A DNA stretch of 64,000 nt from Phragmites australis (Eukaryota; Streptophyta; Magnoliopsida; Poales; Poaceae). The position numbers were made by a program, and so were the translations under genes. The notes below the pieces were generated by a model that did not search any database, was not told the origin of the DNA, and saw nothing but the letters and a program-made list of their open reading frames with translations. The stretch is from the NCBI RefSeq assembly GCF_958298935.1, contig NC_084932.1, positions 6,551,501 through 6,615,500 of the forward strand, given 5' to 3'. Below are positions 22,568-33,983 of this stretch, piece after piece (the first letter of the stretch is position 1; every line of letters begins with the position of its first letter).

Positions 22568-23342
22568 CCATACTCAACCACCCCATGCCATAATTTACAG
22601 CGTTACCTCTCTAACTGTCACATTCTCGACATATTCGGAGATATTTTGGTATCATTAAGTACATTTGTATATTTACAATTATACCCTAGACTTCGATAGA
22701 CGCGCGCCTTCGTTAGAATCCCCATAAAACCAGCTGGACACAAGTCCTCAAGGCACCTTCGACCAGCCTTAGCGCTGCGTCCCGAATCACCCTTCGGTTT
22801 TCGCCGGAAGTCCCACTAGAGGCTTCACCTGCACTGATACTTGGTGCCGCGGATCGACATGTGCCGCGGATCGACATTCGGTCTCCATACGAAAGCCCAT
22901 CATCGCTTGCCCTAATACTTAACACCACGGGTCAACCTTCGATCTCCATATGAAGCCCGCCAGAAGCTTCGCCTAAGAAGAGAAAAATCCAGTCTTCGTC
23001 TCTCCGATCAGATGCCCCAACATTTCCACTACGGAAGAAATTTCTTGGACTCAATTGGACTTTCAGTTTACCCAAAGACGAACAACCCCACAGCATTCTT
23101 TTTTATCGCGCACAGATCCTTCTCACCAACCAAACCAAGAACACCCACCCAAAACCGCGTCGCAAAAGGGAAAAAAATCAATTCCAGTGACCACGAGCCG
23201 GAGCCAGCGAAGCAACCACATGGCTGGCACAACCCAACTCGACCCGCCTCGCCGACGTGCGAACCAACCAACCCACCCACCCGCGGGGAGATCCAGACAC
23301 CAGAGCAGGCAGCCACCGACGCGGCGACCAGAGCACACTCAC

Positions 23343-23487
23343 CCGCGCGGACGCCAGAGTCGACGGCCCTCCTGAGCCCCATCTTCTTGATGATGAATCT
23401 GGCCCCGATGAAGGCGCTCGACGACACCGCGAGGACCAGGCCTTCGGCGTTGTCCGACGACATGCCCCCGTGCCCTTCCCCCGCCAT
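23343..23487 (-). pseudogene. NIPA: Orphan exon 1 of a NIPA-type magnesium transporter
   Basis: On - an ATG at 23487 opens MAGEGHGGMSSDNAEGLVLA.., then ..SSSAFIGARFIIKKMGLRRA..DSGVRAG. This is the conserved first transmembrane segment of plant NIPA magnesium transporters: (S)SDN-x-x-GL-x-LA-x-SSS-x-FIGASFI-x-KK-x-GL. The exon ends at a good GTGAGT donor (23342-23337) at the position where plant NIPA genes have an intron after GVRAG. The usual Ser of FIGAS is Arg here. No further NIPA exon was found to the left; the expected intron runs into the retroelement LTR at 23022. Upstream, 23488-23640 is GC-rich like a 5' leader. It may be a gene broken by insertions or a captured fragment. The + frames at 23012-23670 are shadows. 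Confidence 0.8.
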
Positions 23488-23649
23488 CGCCGCGGACGCC
23501 TGCGCCGCTATAGCAACCCGCCGCCTCCGATTCGCGCGTCTCTACACTGCCGACGAGTCCGCCGCCTACGCCGCCACCGTCATGGGGAGTGGAGTGGAGG
23601 CGAGGAGCGGTCGGAAGCGGGAGGGAAAGAGAAGGTGAAGTGGTGGGAA

Positions 23650-24235
23650 TTACTGAGTGTGTTCGGATGAGGGGATAGGATGGGAGGGGTTGATTTTTAT
23701 TTTTGTGGTGTTTGGTTTGGAGTCAATAGAGATGAGATCATATTTTTAAGTAATATTTTCTTAATATACTAGATAAATTCATCCTTTTGAAACGGTGAAA
23801 TGAAACCATCCACTTTTATTTATTATGCTCATTAGTAAAATGTTAGTGATATTAGTATGTTGTATTACTAATTAATATATATTAGTATGGGTTAGAGTCT
23901 GTAAGTGTTAATATGCTAATTAGTGATAATTAATAAGTTAATTAGAGTATGATTAGGATTAACTAACATATTTTATTGTAATTAGTAATGATTACGGTAA
24001 GAGTAATATTAATACGTATTAGTGCATATTGATTAATATATTATTAATTATTATTATTTAAAGTTAAAAGATATAATTAGTTGATGATTCTGGTCTCATC
24101 TGGCCTCATTTCTCCGATCAAATAAAAAAGAGGTTCATCCCATCTATCCAACAAAAAAAAAAGAAAATTATCTCATCTTAAAAACAGGATGACTCTATCC
24201 CATCCCACTTTACCTTTCAACCAAACACACTCTTA
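23650..24235. mobile_element. Tourist-like MITE with long inverted ends
   Basis: The left end, TGAGTGTGTTCGGATGAGG, is mirrored by CCAAACACACTC on the right (24221-24232). TTA lies on each side (23650-23652 and 24233-24235). The inner parts GGGATAGGATGGGAGG and ..CTATCCCATCCCAC also mirror each other. The interior of about 550 bp is very AT-rich and non-coding. Placed in PIF/Harbinger by its TTA duplication. Confidence 0.7.
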
Positions 24236-25570
24236 AGAGACGAGAAATTTATGGGCCGTGGCCCTCGGAGAATCGCTTATTTACATGAATAATTCACAGC
24301 GAAATCTTCAGAAGATTGCTTGTTCTATTCAAGTTGGATTATTTTTTCACGATATTTTGATAGGAATTTGTATGAAGATTATTTGTGGTTTAAAATTTCA
24401 GGATTCCTATTTTTGTTATAGTTATGTGTGTGGTTGTTTCTAAAATTATTTTAACTTCGTTTGCCGCGTGACTTGAGAACAGCACTTTGAACTACAACAG
24501 GTAGCTCTCTTATTTTTCTTCGAAAACGAAAATGCTCCAGGAAAGATTTATGTGATTAGGGATGTGTGTGTTTTTCTCGGAAAACGAGACATGCTTTGTA
24601 TGTGTATTTGGAACAAACATGTGAGGTACTTGTGTTCAGCGTAGCTATTGTTAAATTGTATTATGAACATACACATACATCTTTCGTTTTCCTTTTTCAG
24701 TTAGAGAAATTTAGACCGGAGATGCATGAATTGGTAGAGAAGATAGTGATCCTTTTAATCAATAATTACTCAATCATGAATCATGATCGGAGCCACTATA
24801 CAAGTATCTTGTTACAAGAAAGTTGGTATATTTTTCTCATACTTCACGGACTACTATGGTAGTAGAATTCTATTCTAGATTTTTGGAACTTTATGAAAGA
24901 GGTGACAAAAGTATTTGGCTACAGGTCAAATTAAGCATCAGCGTGTCTTTGATGTCTCGGATAGAAAAGACTAGGTACAGCATGTACTACAGGCGAGCAC
25001 TCGGCTTGGCTAGATCTGTTTGGAGCTAGAAATTTTACAAAATAGTACCAGATATCTCAGGGAAAACAGTTTGGTTGCTGCATGTGCGAACTGGAAAGAA
25101 TTCTCACCTTTCAAACGATATCTTACTAGAACATCTTTAAGAGTCTTCTAATCTTACGTTTTATAGTTAAATTTAAAAAAATTCACTTAAATTCTAACTC
25201 CAATAGCTCTCCAATATCACTCCCAATATTTACCAACCTCCAAAATCACTCATCTCACTATCTATTTATAGGGAGCTACCCGGGTTCCTAACAACATCCA
25301 ATCGTCCCGGGTCCACCCCTCGTCCACTGATCGCCGCTGCTTTGCCACCTTGGCGAGCTCGTCGCTGCTCTACCGAAGCCCACATGCGGTTACAACTAAC
25401 CGAGCTGTGCCGTAGCGAGCCTAGCGCTGACACCCTGGTCCCCTTCCACCTCACCTCCGCCGCGACAACCCTCAATGGCTTGCAGGCCGCTGCCTCCTGG
25501 TCCAGCGAGGACGGCTCCACCGCGGGCGGCGGCAACCCCTTTGAACGGCGACGATGCCTTGTACGGTAGC
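24236..25570. other. Intergenic; GC-rich gene-like patch at 25262-25570
   Basis: 24236-25261 is AT-rich with no recognisable gene. 25126-25262 resembles a MITE end (AGAACATCTTTAAGAGTC). 25262-25570 changes abruptly to GC-rich, coding-like composition; frames on - (25266-25535 and 25396-25593) show no domain. It abuts LTR G and might be the far side of the gene piece at 29349-29641, but no continuous frame proves that. Confidence 0.4.
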
Positions 25571-26442
25571 TGTAACATCCTGAGCTTAAGCATGCTAACT
25601 AATTACAAAGTTCACTCTAAATTAAAACTTTTTATGATTTATTAAGCTAACTAAGGTTAATATATATATTCATGTATATTAGATGTGCTAAGTTGAATAA
25701 GTATTCCAAAGAGCACTAGAATCAAATTCAAAACAATATCTCATTAAGTTGGTTCATATGCATTAGTTTGAGATTTTTATGGTTCTTTGTGTGGAGGTTT
25801 GAAATTGAATGTCTCTCAATTTCAAACCTACTCTTAGATTTTGTTCAGTTCAAATCCAATTTGAATTCAAACTATTGGATTCAAATCATCTTTAAAAGTC
25901 TCGAGATCCAAGTCCAATTCATAATTCAAATATGTTTATTTGAGTTGATCCTAATCCAAATCAAAACCAAATTCAAAATTCTCCAATTTGAATTATTCCA
26001 AAAACCCCTTTTCTTCTCCCTTTCTTTTCTCCTTCCGTTCCTTCCCGGGTCGGATTCCTCCTCTCCCTCTCTTTCTCAGCCCAACAACCGACCCATTCAC
26101 CGTGCCGGGCATCCGTGTCGTGCCCACGCCTCTCCCCCCTTTCTCCTCCCTCCAGCGCATCGTGCCCGTCGCCGGCCGCCGTTTTCCCCTCTTCGGCAAA
26201 TATCCTGCGCGCCCGACCGGACTCTGCGATCTCCGCTCTCTCTCTTCTCTCTCGTTCTCTCTGCTGCCCATGCTCGCGCGCCCATATCCTGCCACCGCGC
26301 GACTTCCGCGTCCACAACCACCTGTGGATGGCACAGGGCAGCCCATGCCCCAGTAAAATGGTGGGCATCGGCTGCCACCTCGCCGCCGACATCTCGTGAC
26401 GTCAGCGAGCCACACCGCCTCTCTCCAGCTCTCTCTCCCCTC

Positions 26443-26451
26443 TATAAATAG
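26443..26451 (+). promoter_or_regulatory. TATA box of LTR G
   Basis: TATAAATAG in a CCCCTCTATAAATAGAGCC context lies downstream of pyrimidine-rich tracts and just before ATGGCTTCTCCC at 26456. It is the likely start region for transcripts from this LTR. Confidence 0.6.
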
Positions 26452-27736
26452 AGCCATGGCTTCTCCCTCTCTCTTTCTCCATTTTGCCACACCCCACGCT
26501 GTCACCATCCCACTGTCGCTGCTGAGTCCTTGTCGTCGTCGTCCCGCCGTCGACGTGCTACCGAGAAGCACCAGGGAGCCATCACCGTCCCCGTACCACT
26601 CTATGTTTGGCTGGAAGCCCGACGGGAGCCGAAGCTGAGCCACACTGTCGTTGCCTCGTGGTCGAGTCACCGGCCGTTGCCCTTCCCATCGCCATTCATC
26701 CTCACGGTGAGTCCCCCGGACCCATAGCACCCCCCTCCAGTAGCATGTAGGCATCCCCGTAGCTCCTTCTCGTGCGTAGCCGCCCTTAGCCGTGCACTGG
26801 GTGTTTCGCCTCCGTGCAAACGTCACCTTCGGTGTGTCCTCTTGCTCTGTGATGTGGCCGGCCATCGCGCCGTGTTGCCAGGGTGCTCTTGGCCCCTTTT
26901 CCCTGCAGGTTGGCCCCTCCCTTTGCAGTGGCAGTGCTGCCCAATTCTTCCCATGCCACTGTCTCCCCTCCGGCTGTCATCTGGTGCTGCCTCCGCTGCC
27001 AGCCGCCGTCGAGGAGCCCCCAGCTGAGTCTGCGGTATCGTGCTGAAGGCCAGCATCCATTCGTCGTCGATGAACTCTGGCGAGAACCTCCCTCCGGCGA
27101 GCTTCCCGGTGCTGCGCCATCGCGATCCCTCGCTGGAGTTCTCTTTTCCCCCTCCTCCGCTGTACACCCACGCGCACGTGCAGCCGGGCCGTCGCCCGTG
27201 TGCGTGGGTGGAATACGACCTCGGGCTGTGGCTCGGCCTGGCCGTATGGCAGCCCAGCCGTATGTGGGTTGGCCTGTTAGGGCGGCCCAGTTTTCCAGTG
27301 GCTGCGCCCTGTGGATCGACCCAGCTTCAAAGCCTGCTAAGCCACCCAGCCCAACCCGAGTGGACCAGCACTGTGCGGCCCAGTACTATGCATCAAGTCC
27401 GGCCCAAGCCTATCCAAGCTTGGACTCAGCCCATCTCGGCCCAACTCAACCCGTATGTACTGTTCATGTGGGTCCCATCGATTCACTGTTCAGTAGGCCC
27501 CATTTACTGTTCATGTGGCCTCACCCGTGGGTCCCACCTATGAATAGTACTATTTCATAATTTCCTGATTTAATTTTGGATTAAATCTTTCGGGAGCCAT
27601 AACTTCTCCGTTCATCTAAAATAAGATATACTCATCTATCACATTGTGATATCTATTTGGGCTCAGTTGGCTTTCCATTTGGTGTTTTTTTATTCTTCTC
27701 TAGTATAGCCGTTATTGATCGTAGTCTCAATTGCAG

Positions 27737-27829
27737 AGCAACCAGGGTTCTGCGAGTGCTGCGCGGGAAGTGTCAGGAGCGAGGAGGATCTTGACTACAA
27801 CCAAGAATTCGAAGAGAACTTCAGAGAAG
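27737..27829 (+). other. Conserved exon-like block in LTR G
   Basis: CTCAATTGCAG|AGCAACCAGG.. opens the block like a 3' splice site, and ..GAGAAG|GCAAGTC closes it like a GC-type 5' splice site. GTGAGTCC at 26707 upstream would pair with the acceptor. Comparable blocks occur in LTRs of F (49550-49660, 57697-57806) and E (- strand, 42753-42699, and the corresponding site at about 62832). Splicing is inferred, not shown. Confidence 0.4.
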
Positions 27830-29348
27830 GCAAGTCATATCTCCTTGATCATATTAAACCTATGTTTTCAAATAATCTACATGATCAACTTAAAACTAGA
27901 CTTATATCGCATGTGCTATGTATTGTGCTTTTACAAACTGCTTGTAGTAGTTAATCCTATTAAACACTTGTCATGCCATAAATGTTATCATCCAAAACAC
28001 ATATCACCCTAGAATTACCTGTTGTTATCTATATTAATGACAGACGATGTCTTGATGTCTAGCATGCTTATGATTGAATACGTCTCCTCAGAGACGTCGC
28101 TTTTAAAACACCTCTCCTCAGAGATAAAATTTATTGTTATCAATGATAACTCATGTACCATAAATCCTTGATGGTTGTGAATTCCGTGATGGTTGTGAAA
28201 TCGTTGATGTCATGTGGGATATGGTGTGTGATGTGTAAAAATAGGTGAAAACTGATTGGCGGGAGAAGGTGGAGTAGTACTATGGATGAGGATGCGCTTA
28301 GGGGCTTGAGTTACCTTTGTGGTATTCATTGCTGGAAGATACCTACCTTGGCTGTTTAAGAACCGAGTCATTTTGTAGCCATGCCTTAGCAAACCCCGTG
28401 CAACCATACGTCCTGAATGGGTATGACTTGACCTCTCTTTCACTGGATTGAGTTGGGCATCATACTAGGAAGCTGGGGGTAAATCTCATAGAAAAGCCCG
28501 GTAGAAAAGATGATTTGAGTGTCTCGGTATGATTCGCTCCTCCGCTTGCAATGGTTGGAGGCTGAGCATATCACGTGGGTAAAGCTATACAACCTCTGTA
28601 GAGTGGAAATCTATTTGAATAGCCATTTCCACGGTCATGGACATCCGAAGGTAGAACCTTTTTTAACTAGACTCTGGGTGCTTGTGTCTTGATGAGTGAG
28701 TGAGTGGACTAGATGTTCTTGTGATGAGATTGTTGGCTAAATCTGTCAGGATCTGTATGGTACTAGAGGTACACCAGATGTGATGAAAGATACTACAGAA
28801 TGAGGTGTAACCCCTCCCAGGACAGAGAAACCCCCAGATATAGCTTGTTACCTGGTTTTGAACTATTTAAACTATTTTAAAGTCAAGCATAGATGATACA
28901 ATTGGATACATGCATAAACTACTTTATGCTTAAAACTAAACCGTAAAGCGTTATCCTTAAATCACCCCTTTATGCATCTATCAAACACCTTGAAATAGTA
29001 TAGGGCTTGCTAAGTACCTTCCGTACTCATTCTTGCTGTCATTCATATGAGAAAGCTGATACTGACTTCACCGGAGGTGAAGACAAGGATGAAGAATAGT
29101 CTTAGGAAGTCACACCCGCACCCTAAGATGCTTGTGGCTTGGGCTTTTACTTTCCGCTGTGTTTTGTTGGCCTCTCGGCCAGGTTTGTAATAAACAGTAT
29201 GATTTGTAAACCTGTTGCACTCTATAATCTTAATAATTATGTATAAAGTTTGACTGTGATACTATAACTGTTATACTGTGCGTATCAGCTACTTAATCTA
29301 GAGACTAATACTGGAGGCACAAGAGAACCCGAATCTCAGGGTCTTACA

Positions 29349-29641
29349 ACGGCGCGCTGGCATCTGACGGCGGCAATGCGATGTCGGCGGACATGGTTCC
29401 CGACGCCTCAATGATGAGGTCCAGCGTGATACGTAGAAGCATCTCGAACTCGAGGCTCCTGGTGACTACATCATCCTTGTCAGTGCTTTTTGGGCCTATC
29501 CTTGCATGCATCGTCGTAGGTGGATGAGCCACTGAGTGTGGACGACAACCACTTGACCTCGAGGAACTTGGTGTCGGAGGGCTCTTGGATGAGGCCCTTC
29601 AGGTGTGACACTGCCTCCTCGATGGTCTGCGCTGCGGCCAT
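29349..29641 (-). pseudogene. 5' fragment of an unidentified gene, between two LTRs
   Basis: On - an ATG at 29641 opens MAAAQTIEEAVSHLKGL.. and reaches a stop after about 53 codons (..DRPKKH). A shift continues into ..DKDDVVTRSLEFEMLLRITLDLI.. up to the LTR edge at 29349. Composition is coding-like and the ATG context is good. The ..STYDDACKD.. part and what follows recall, weakly, the C-terminal half of pectin methylesterase/invertase inhibitor domains; this is not a firm call. LTR H starts 45 bases upstream of the ATG and LTR G cuts the 3' side, so the gene cannot be functional here. Confidence 0.4.
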
Positions 29642-29686
29642 GGTGGAGACGAGGAGGAAGGAGAGGAAGAGAGATACGAGAGAGCG

Positions 29687-32600
29687 TGTGAGGAACCATC
29701 TAAATAATATTTTAATTATTCATTAGGGGGATCATTATTCATAATCACAACCTCCATGATTAACCAGAATATCATCCCTGTAGTTCTGGCACGTGTTTTG
29801 TGCCTAAGGTCGGAACATGCCTTCCAACATTTAGCATCACAACATAGCTTAAGAAAGAGCAAGTAATTAACATTTATATTACAAGTCTTTAACATGCAAC
29901 CATTTTCAACAATTTACATCAAAAGGTAACAATAACTATGCAGCGGAAACATAAACCTATATAACAAAAGAGTGGAGCCACATGCCCTTAGGCTCCACCC
30001 CAAAAGCACGACCTCCGAGAGTAGGATGAACCACTCTTGCCCGCCACCCAGAACGACAGGCACGAAGTAGCCAAACACCGACTCTTCCTCACCAGCACAC
30101 CTGAAAATGCAGGTATGAGTACGAAGGTATTCGCAAGACTTAAACCATATAGAGCACATATATATAGCTCGACTCCAAGGATTATGCATTGAGACATTAG
30201 CAAGGAAAAAACTATATGATTAAGTTAAACATAAGCGGTAAGTAACCTAGACACATGTGTGAGCAACTAACTTAACCAACCACAACATAACTCTACCCTG
30301 CTATAACCAACTGAACATAAATAACTGAAACCATAATGAGCATACATGTAACAAAGACCAACTCAACCATCTCCCACATATCCAACCATCAACCACAAGC
30401 AAAAACTCTACGACCGATGCAAATAGACAGAAGCATGCTCATGACCGAGAGCGCGGTATTTCAAAATGTTTTTACACCCTGTATGGGGATACTCTTGGAC
30501 CCACACGACTTGAGGACCATACGGCTTGCATGACCACACAGATCCAAACAAGAGAGTACTCATGTCAACCTTTCACAATAAACCTCAACCATTCGGATCA
30601 TACATCGCTCGGCGCGGAGGTACTAGAACTACTCCCAGAGCAAACTAGCACCTCTTACAAGCTCGTCCGCTCACAGTGTCGATGTTCACGCCCAAATGAT
30701 CACAGCTACAGAGGTATTCAGCTCTCCTTACCATTAGATCGGCATGTGGTGAGTAAGATAAGTGCTAAAACCGACTACACCGATGATCGGTGCTTAAACG
30801 ACACAAACGGTCTATGGTGTCCAGGATCCTCTCCCAGCCTACTCCTAGGACTTACCTCCGGAGCAGATAACACCCCTAGCACCGCCCACATCTCGTCTCA
30901 TACTCACCACTCATCCAACCATCAGCAACCCATATCCAACATTGCGATCATTATGAAAGTAAATAACGCCTATGCTTGCGAATGATGAAACAATTCACCG
31001 CTCAACTTCTACCGAATGACCTATGCATTGCTAAGCATTTCGATTTAACTTGAATCTAGACACCAACAACATACTCAAGACGACAAGGAAAGGATGAACA
31101 ACAATTCAAGGTAGAAGTAATGCATTCAATATAGGATCTACCTATTTGTACCTGATCTCGACTCGACACATGCAAACATACATAAGCATAGTTAATCAAT
31201 TTTGGACTTTATTCAATTGAACAAATGTGCAGTATGCTTAGTTGCTTGCTTTGCTGCTCAGGTGACCGCCTATAATTACCCACGTAATACTCGCAAAAAT
31301 TCGAAAGATTAGAGTCATCTTCAACCACGATCGTATCACACTACGGCTTCTTATTCACTAAAGAAAAGCGCATGCAATGATGAGCATGAGTGAAATGCAA
31401 TAATGCATGCTACAATATGCATATGATGAATTTTTATAAAATATGCCATATAAAGCATAAAAATATTTTTCCTAGGTAGAACAAGTCATAAGGAGACTAG
31501 AAAAATTGGTTTTGCTAATTGTGGATTTGTAAAGAATTAATGGTGAATTAATGAAGCCCCAACCTAATTAATTAATCTCAGAAATTTAAATAATTATTTA
31601 ATAGTTGGGGACATTTTTAACAGGTATAGGAGGTTATTATGAAGCCAAAAAAATTGGTTTCATAATTTTTGGAGCTCGTATGAATTAGCTATGAATTTTA
31701 CAAGCTATCAGCACAAAGAAAAAAGTTTGACGAACAGCAAATCCGGATTATCTGGGTTGGGGCGGACACTCCGGGTTCCGGAGTCTCCGAGTGACCCTTC
31801 GGGTGGAGGTCCTCTGTCATCTTTGGCTGGGACCACCCGAATACTCCAGGTTGATCTGGATACTCCGGATACCGGAGTCTCTGGGTGACCCTCCGGGAGG
31901 GGTTTCTCTGTCATTTTCGGCTGGGGTCATCCGGATCCTCCGGGTTCCTCCAGAACAACCGTTTTGAGGGTAAAAATTGGGCGGTTTGGTTTGAGAGCCT
32001 CTTCAAGCCAAAGGGGAATATGTTTGGGAGAGTTTATAGAGTCTAGAACACCCTCATTAACCTAGCAACTCAATTCCTAACTCAATTTCATCAAAATTCC
32101 CCAAATTGCTTTAAGACCCCAAGAACTCAAGAACTCCACTCTAACTCGAAATCGACCAACTAAAACTTGAATTCACGCCATGGGAAGCCTAAGGGACTTA
32201 CCCAAGATGATTGTGGAGTTGGGTGACCATCGGGTGATGGAGAAAATGGAGGAAATCGCCCGAGAGATGAAGAAATCCGGTGTTCCTCACGTTTCAACTC
32301 TAAACACCAAAAGACACTAAAATCGGCTTGAATCCTTTGGGAAAACAAAAACCAATTGGATGGATGGGAAGCTTATGAGCTAAGGATCGCATGAGTACCA
32401 CATGCATACCTCAAATCCTTCTCTTGAGGTCGAATTTTGGGAGAAAAAGAGAGGGAGCTTGAGAGGGAGCTGCTGCCCTTGATAGCTCGGTTGAGCATGG
32501 GAGAGAGGGAGTGGGAGCAGGTGGGCACGGTGGGGCTGAGATGGGGGCAGCCAAGTGAGAGGGAGAGAGAGGTAAGGTGTGGGATCGGCCGGTGGGTCCC

Positions 32601-32795
32601 ACGTATAAGAGAAAAAGATCCTTTTTAACTGCGAATTCTATCATTTTCTCTCCCAAATTTCTTTCTCTTATCCAAATAATTTTAAACGAATTGTTTTATA
32701 GTTACAAAATAAAATCACACAAAATTAAACATAATACTTAAGAGGCATATTTATGCTTAATTATGTAATTACGGATTTTGGGACGTGAGAGAACA
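29687..32795 (-). mobile_element. LTR H, inverted relative of the element F LTR
   Basis: The left edge TGTGAGGAACC (29687) is the reverse complement of the GGTTCCTCACA end of the F LTRs. Reading on -, the last 1.2 kb aligns with 49800-51233 of F. Examples are ..GCACAAAACACGTGCC.. (F about 51121) and the GGTGAGGAAGAGTCGG.. acidic part at about 30080-30100 (F about 50825). The right end is near 32795 (..TTTTGGGACGTGAGAG..) but less certain. Pol is absent, so it is a solo LTR or remnant. GC-rich tracts lie at 32410-32640 and CCGGAG repeats at 31763-31955. Open frames here are not genes. Confidence 0.75.
31763..31955. repeat. Two copies of a CCGGAG-rich unit of about 95 bp in LTR H
   Basis: GGACACTCCGGGTTCCGGAG (31763) and GGATACTCCGGATACCGGAG (31858) start two similar units. 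Each continues TCTCCGAGTGACCC.. or the like, with a CTCTGTCAT element later. The units contain short ACTCCGG/CCGGAGT palindromes. Confidence 0.7.
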
Positions 32796-33827
32796 GGCCA
32801 AGGCCATGGCGATTGATACTGTTGAAGAGAGAGGACTGTGTTGGAATATAGGGATTGGTTATACGCGTGTGTATGACGGGTGGGGTCCATTCGTCGGTGA
32901 CACATGAGAGGAAATATAGGGAATGGGATATCCGGAGTCTATTGGAGAGGAAGAAGATTTGGGGAAGAAATATTATTAGGAAAACTCCCTATATAAGAAT
33001 ATAGGAGATGAGTTTTAGAGAGTCCCTTAAAGACACTAGTTAAAATTGATTCTACCAATTAAGTCCTCGATCTCTGTTACGCCTATTGTTCATTGACTTC
33101 TAAAACCGACTGGTCTTTAAAAGTATTATCTAAGGATTCTCACATCTCAGTACATCGAAATCTGATATTTCCATCCCTTTACCATAGTGAATACTCCATA
33201 ATCCCATCTTCTGTAAACTACACTAGCTTCAAATAAAGAATCCTATGAAGAGTATGTTAGGAGATTTTGACACTCGAGGCACGGATTTAACGTGAAAAAA
33301 CCCTCTAATATGGAGGTAAAAAAACAACATAAGATTAATCTATATTATGATGCCTCAAGATATAAGTTAAAGGGTGGCCCATATTTATAGGTTGTTGTTA
33401 GAACATATTTAATTAGAACTTTATCTCTATTTTGTGGCATAATATCTTAACGGAGTAAACTCTAAAGGACAAGTACTTGATTTCTAATTGTTCATTTGTG
33501 TAGCTAGGATACCTAGATTACCTATATTCGATTAATTAATGAACTACCAACCCTATTTTTGGATTTTTTGAACTCTATATTATCCGCATGTCTAGAATCC
33601 TAGTAAGTGAAGAGCGAAGTCATTATGAAAAAAAGGGTAAATTGGCAGCAATATTATTTATTTATTTGTTTGTTGATATATGCCTACAGCTGTGAGGTTA
33701 GCTGTGCCTTAGGACGTGACCATTGACTTGCCTAGCTGTGCCTTTGGAGGTCTCAACATGCAGTGGTCCTTGCTTCAATAATGGATGGCCACCTTATGTG
33801 CTTTACAAGATATAGACTAGTAATCAT
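32796..33827. other. Intergenic, no gene seen
   Basis: AT-rich sequence with no recognised domain or transposon ends. It could include the former promoter side of the broken gene at 29349-29641, but nothing in it shows this. Confidence 0.5.
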
Positions 33828-33983
33828 GTGGGGTTTGAAGGTTAAAAAAAAAATAAGCACCGAGGGGAGGACGCCCTCTAGGATTTCATTAAGCGGGTGA
33901 GGCACTCGAACGCTGGTCGGTAGGAAGCGACCGTGTGCCCCTACCGTTGCACCAACGATAGCTTCTCGTGGGGTTTGAAGGTT
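33828..33983 (-). mobile_element. tRNA-derived SINE with 16-bp target duplication
   Basis: The exact direct repeat GTGGGGTTTGAAGGTT lies at 33828-33843 and 33968-33983. The 124-bp body (33844-33967) reads on - as GCTATCGTTGGTGCAACGGT.., with an A-box-like TGGTGCAACGG. About 45 bases on comes a B-box-like GCGTTCGAGTGCC. The body ends on - in CTTATTTTTTTTTT, a T tail. It differs from the SINE at 3955, so two families are represented. Confidence 0.75.

Larger units (their letters stand above)
22031..23022 (-). mobile_element. Partial LTR retrotransposon (gypsy, Tat-like): 5' LTR and gag start
   Basis: A 613-bp LTR (22410-23022) has matching TGTTGG..CCAACA ends. On - it begins TGTTGGGGCATC and ends ATAGCCAACA. 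Directly after it on - comes GTTAGGGCCGTCTGTGGGGA (22390-22409). This resembles the (T)GGCGCCGTCTGTGGGGA sequence that follows the 5' LTR in Tat-lineage gypsy elements and serves as primer site. A gag-like reading frame begins at 22372. Homology is lost at about 22030, so the element is truncated. Its LTR lies in sequence downstream of the NIPA exon, probably in the former intron. Confidence 0.6.
25571..29348 (+). mobile_element. Solo LTR G of a long-LTR gypsy element (Tekay/Del-like)
   Basis: It starts TGTAACATCC (25571) and ends ..GGGTCTTACA (29348), a TG..CA pair of 3778 bp with no pol on either side. The order of parts is the same as in LTRs of elements E and F: AT-rich start, GC-rich block (25990-27560), TATA box, an exon-like block (27737-27829), long AT-rich tail, then a short acidic frame near 29060. 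Flanking pentamers are GTAGC and ACGGC, so no clean target duplication remains. The long open frames at 25768, 25993 and 26883-27560 sit in the GC-rich LTR part and show no domain. Confidence 0.75.

Noticed and set aside
23012..23670. 208-aa and 137-aa frames on + in the GC-rich region
   Set aside because: They overlap the NIPA exon on the opposite strand and its leader. Their residues are Pro/Arg/Ala-rich with no domain; they are composition shadows.
25993..27560. Long frames on both strands (up to 290 aa) in the GC-rich part
   Set aside because: They lie inside LTR G; the corresponding GC-rich parts of LTRs E and F have similar but non-homologous frames. No domain or frame conservation was seen.
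29687..32795. Element H as an F-type element with both LTRs
   Set aside because: Only one LTR and no gag or pol is seen; the right boundary is unclear and no target duplication could be matched.
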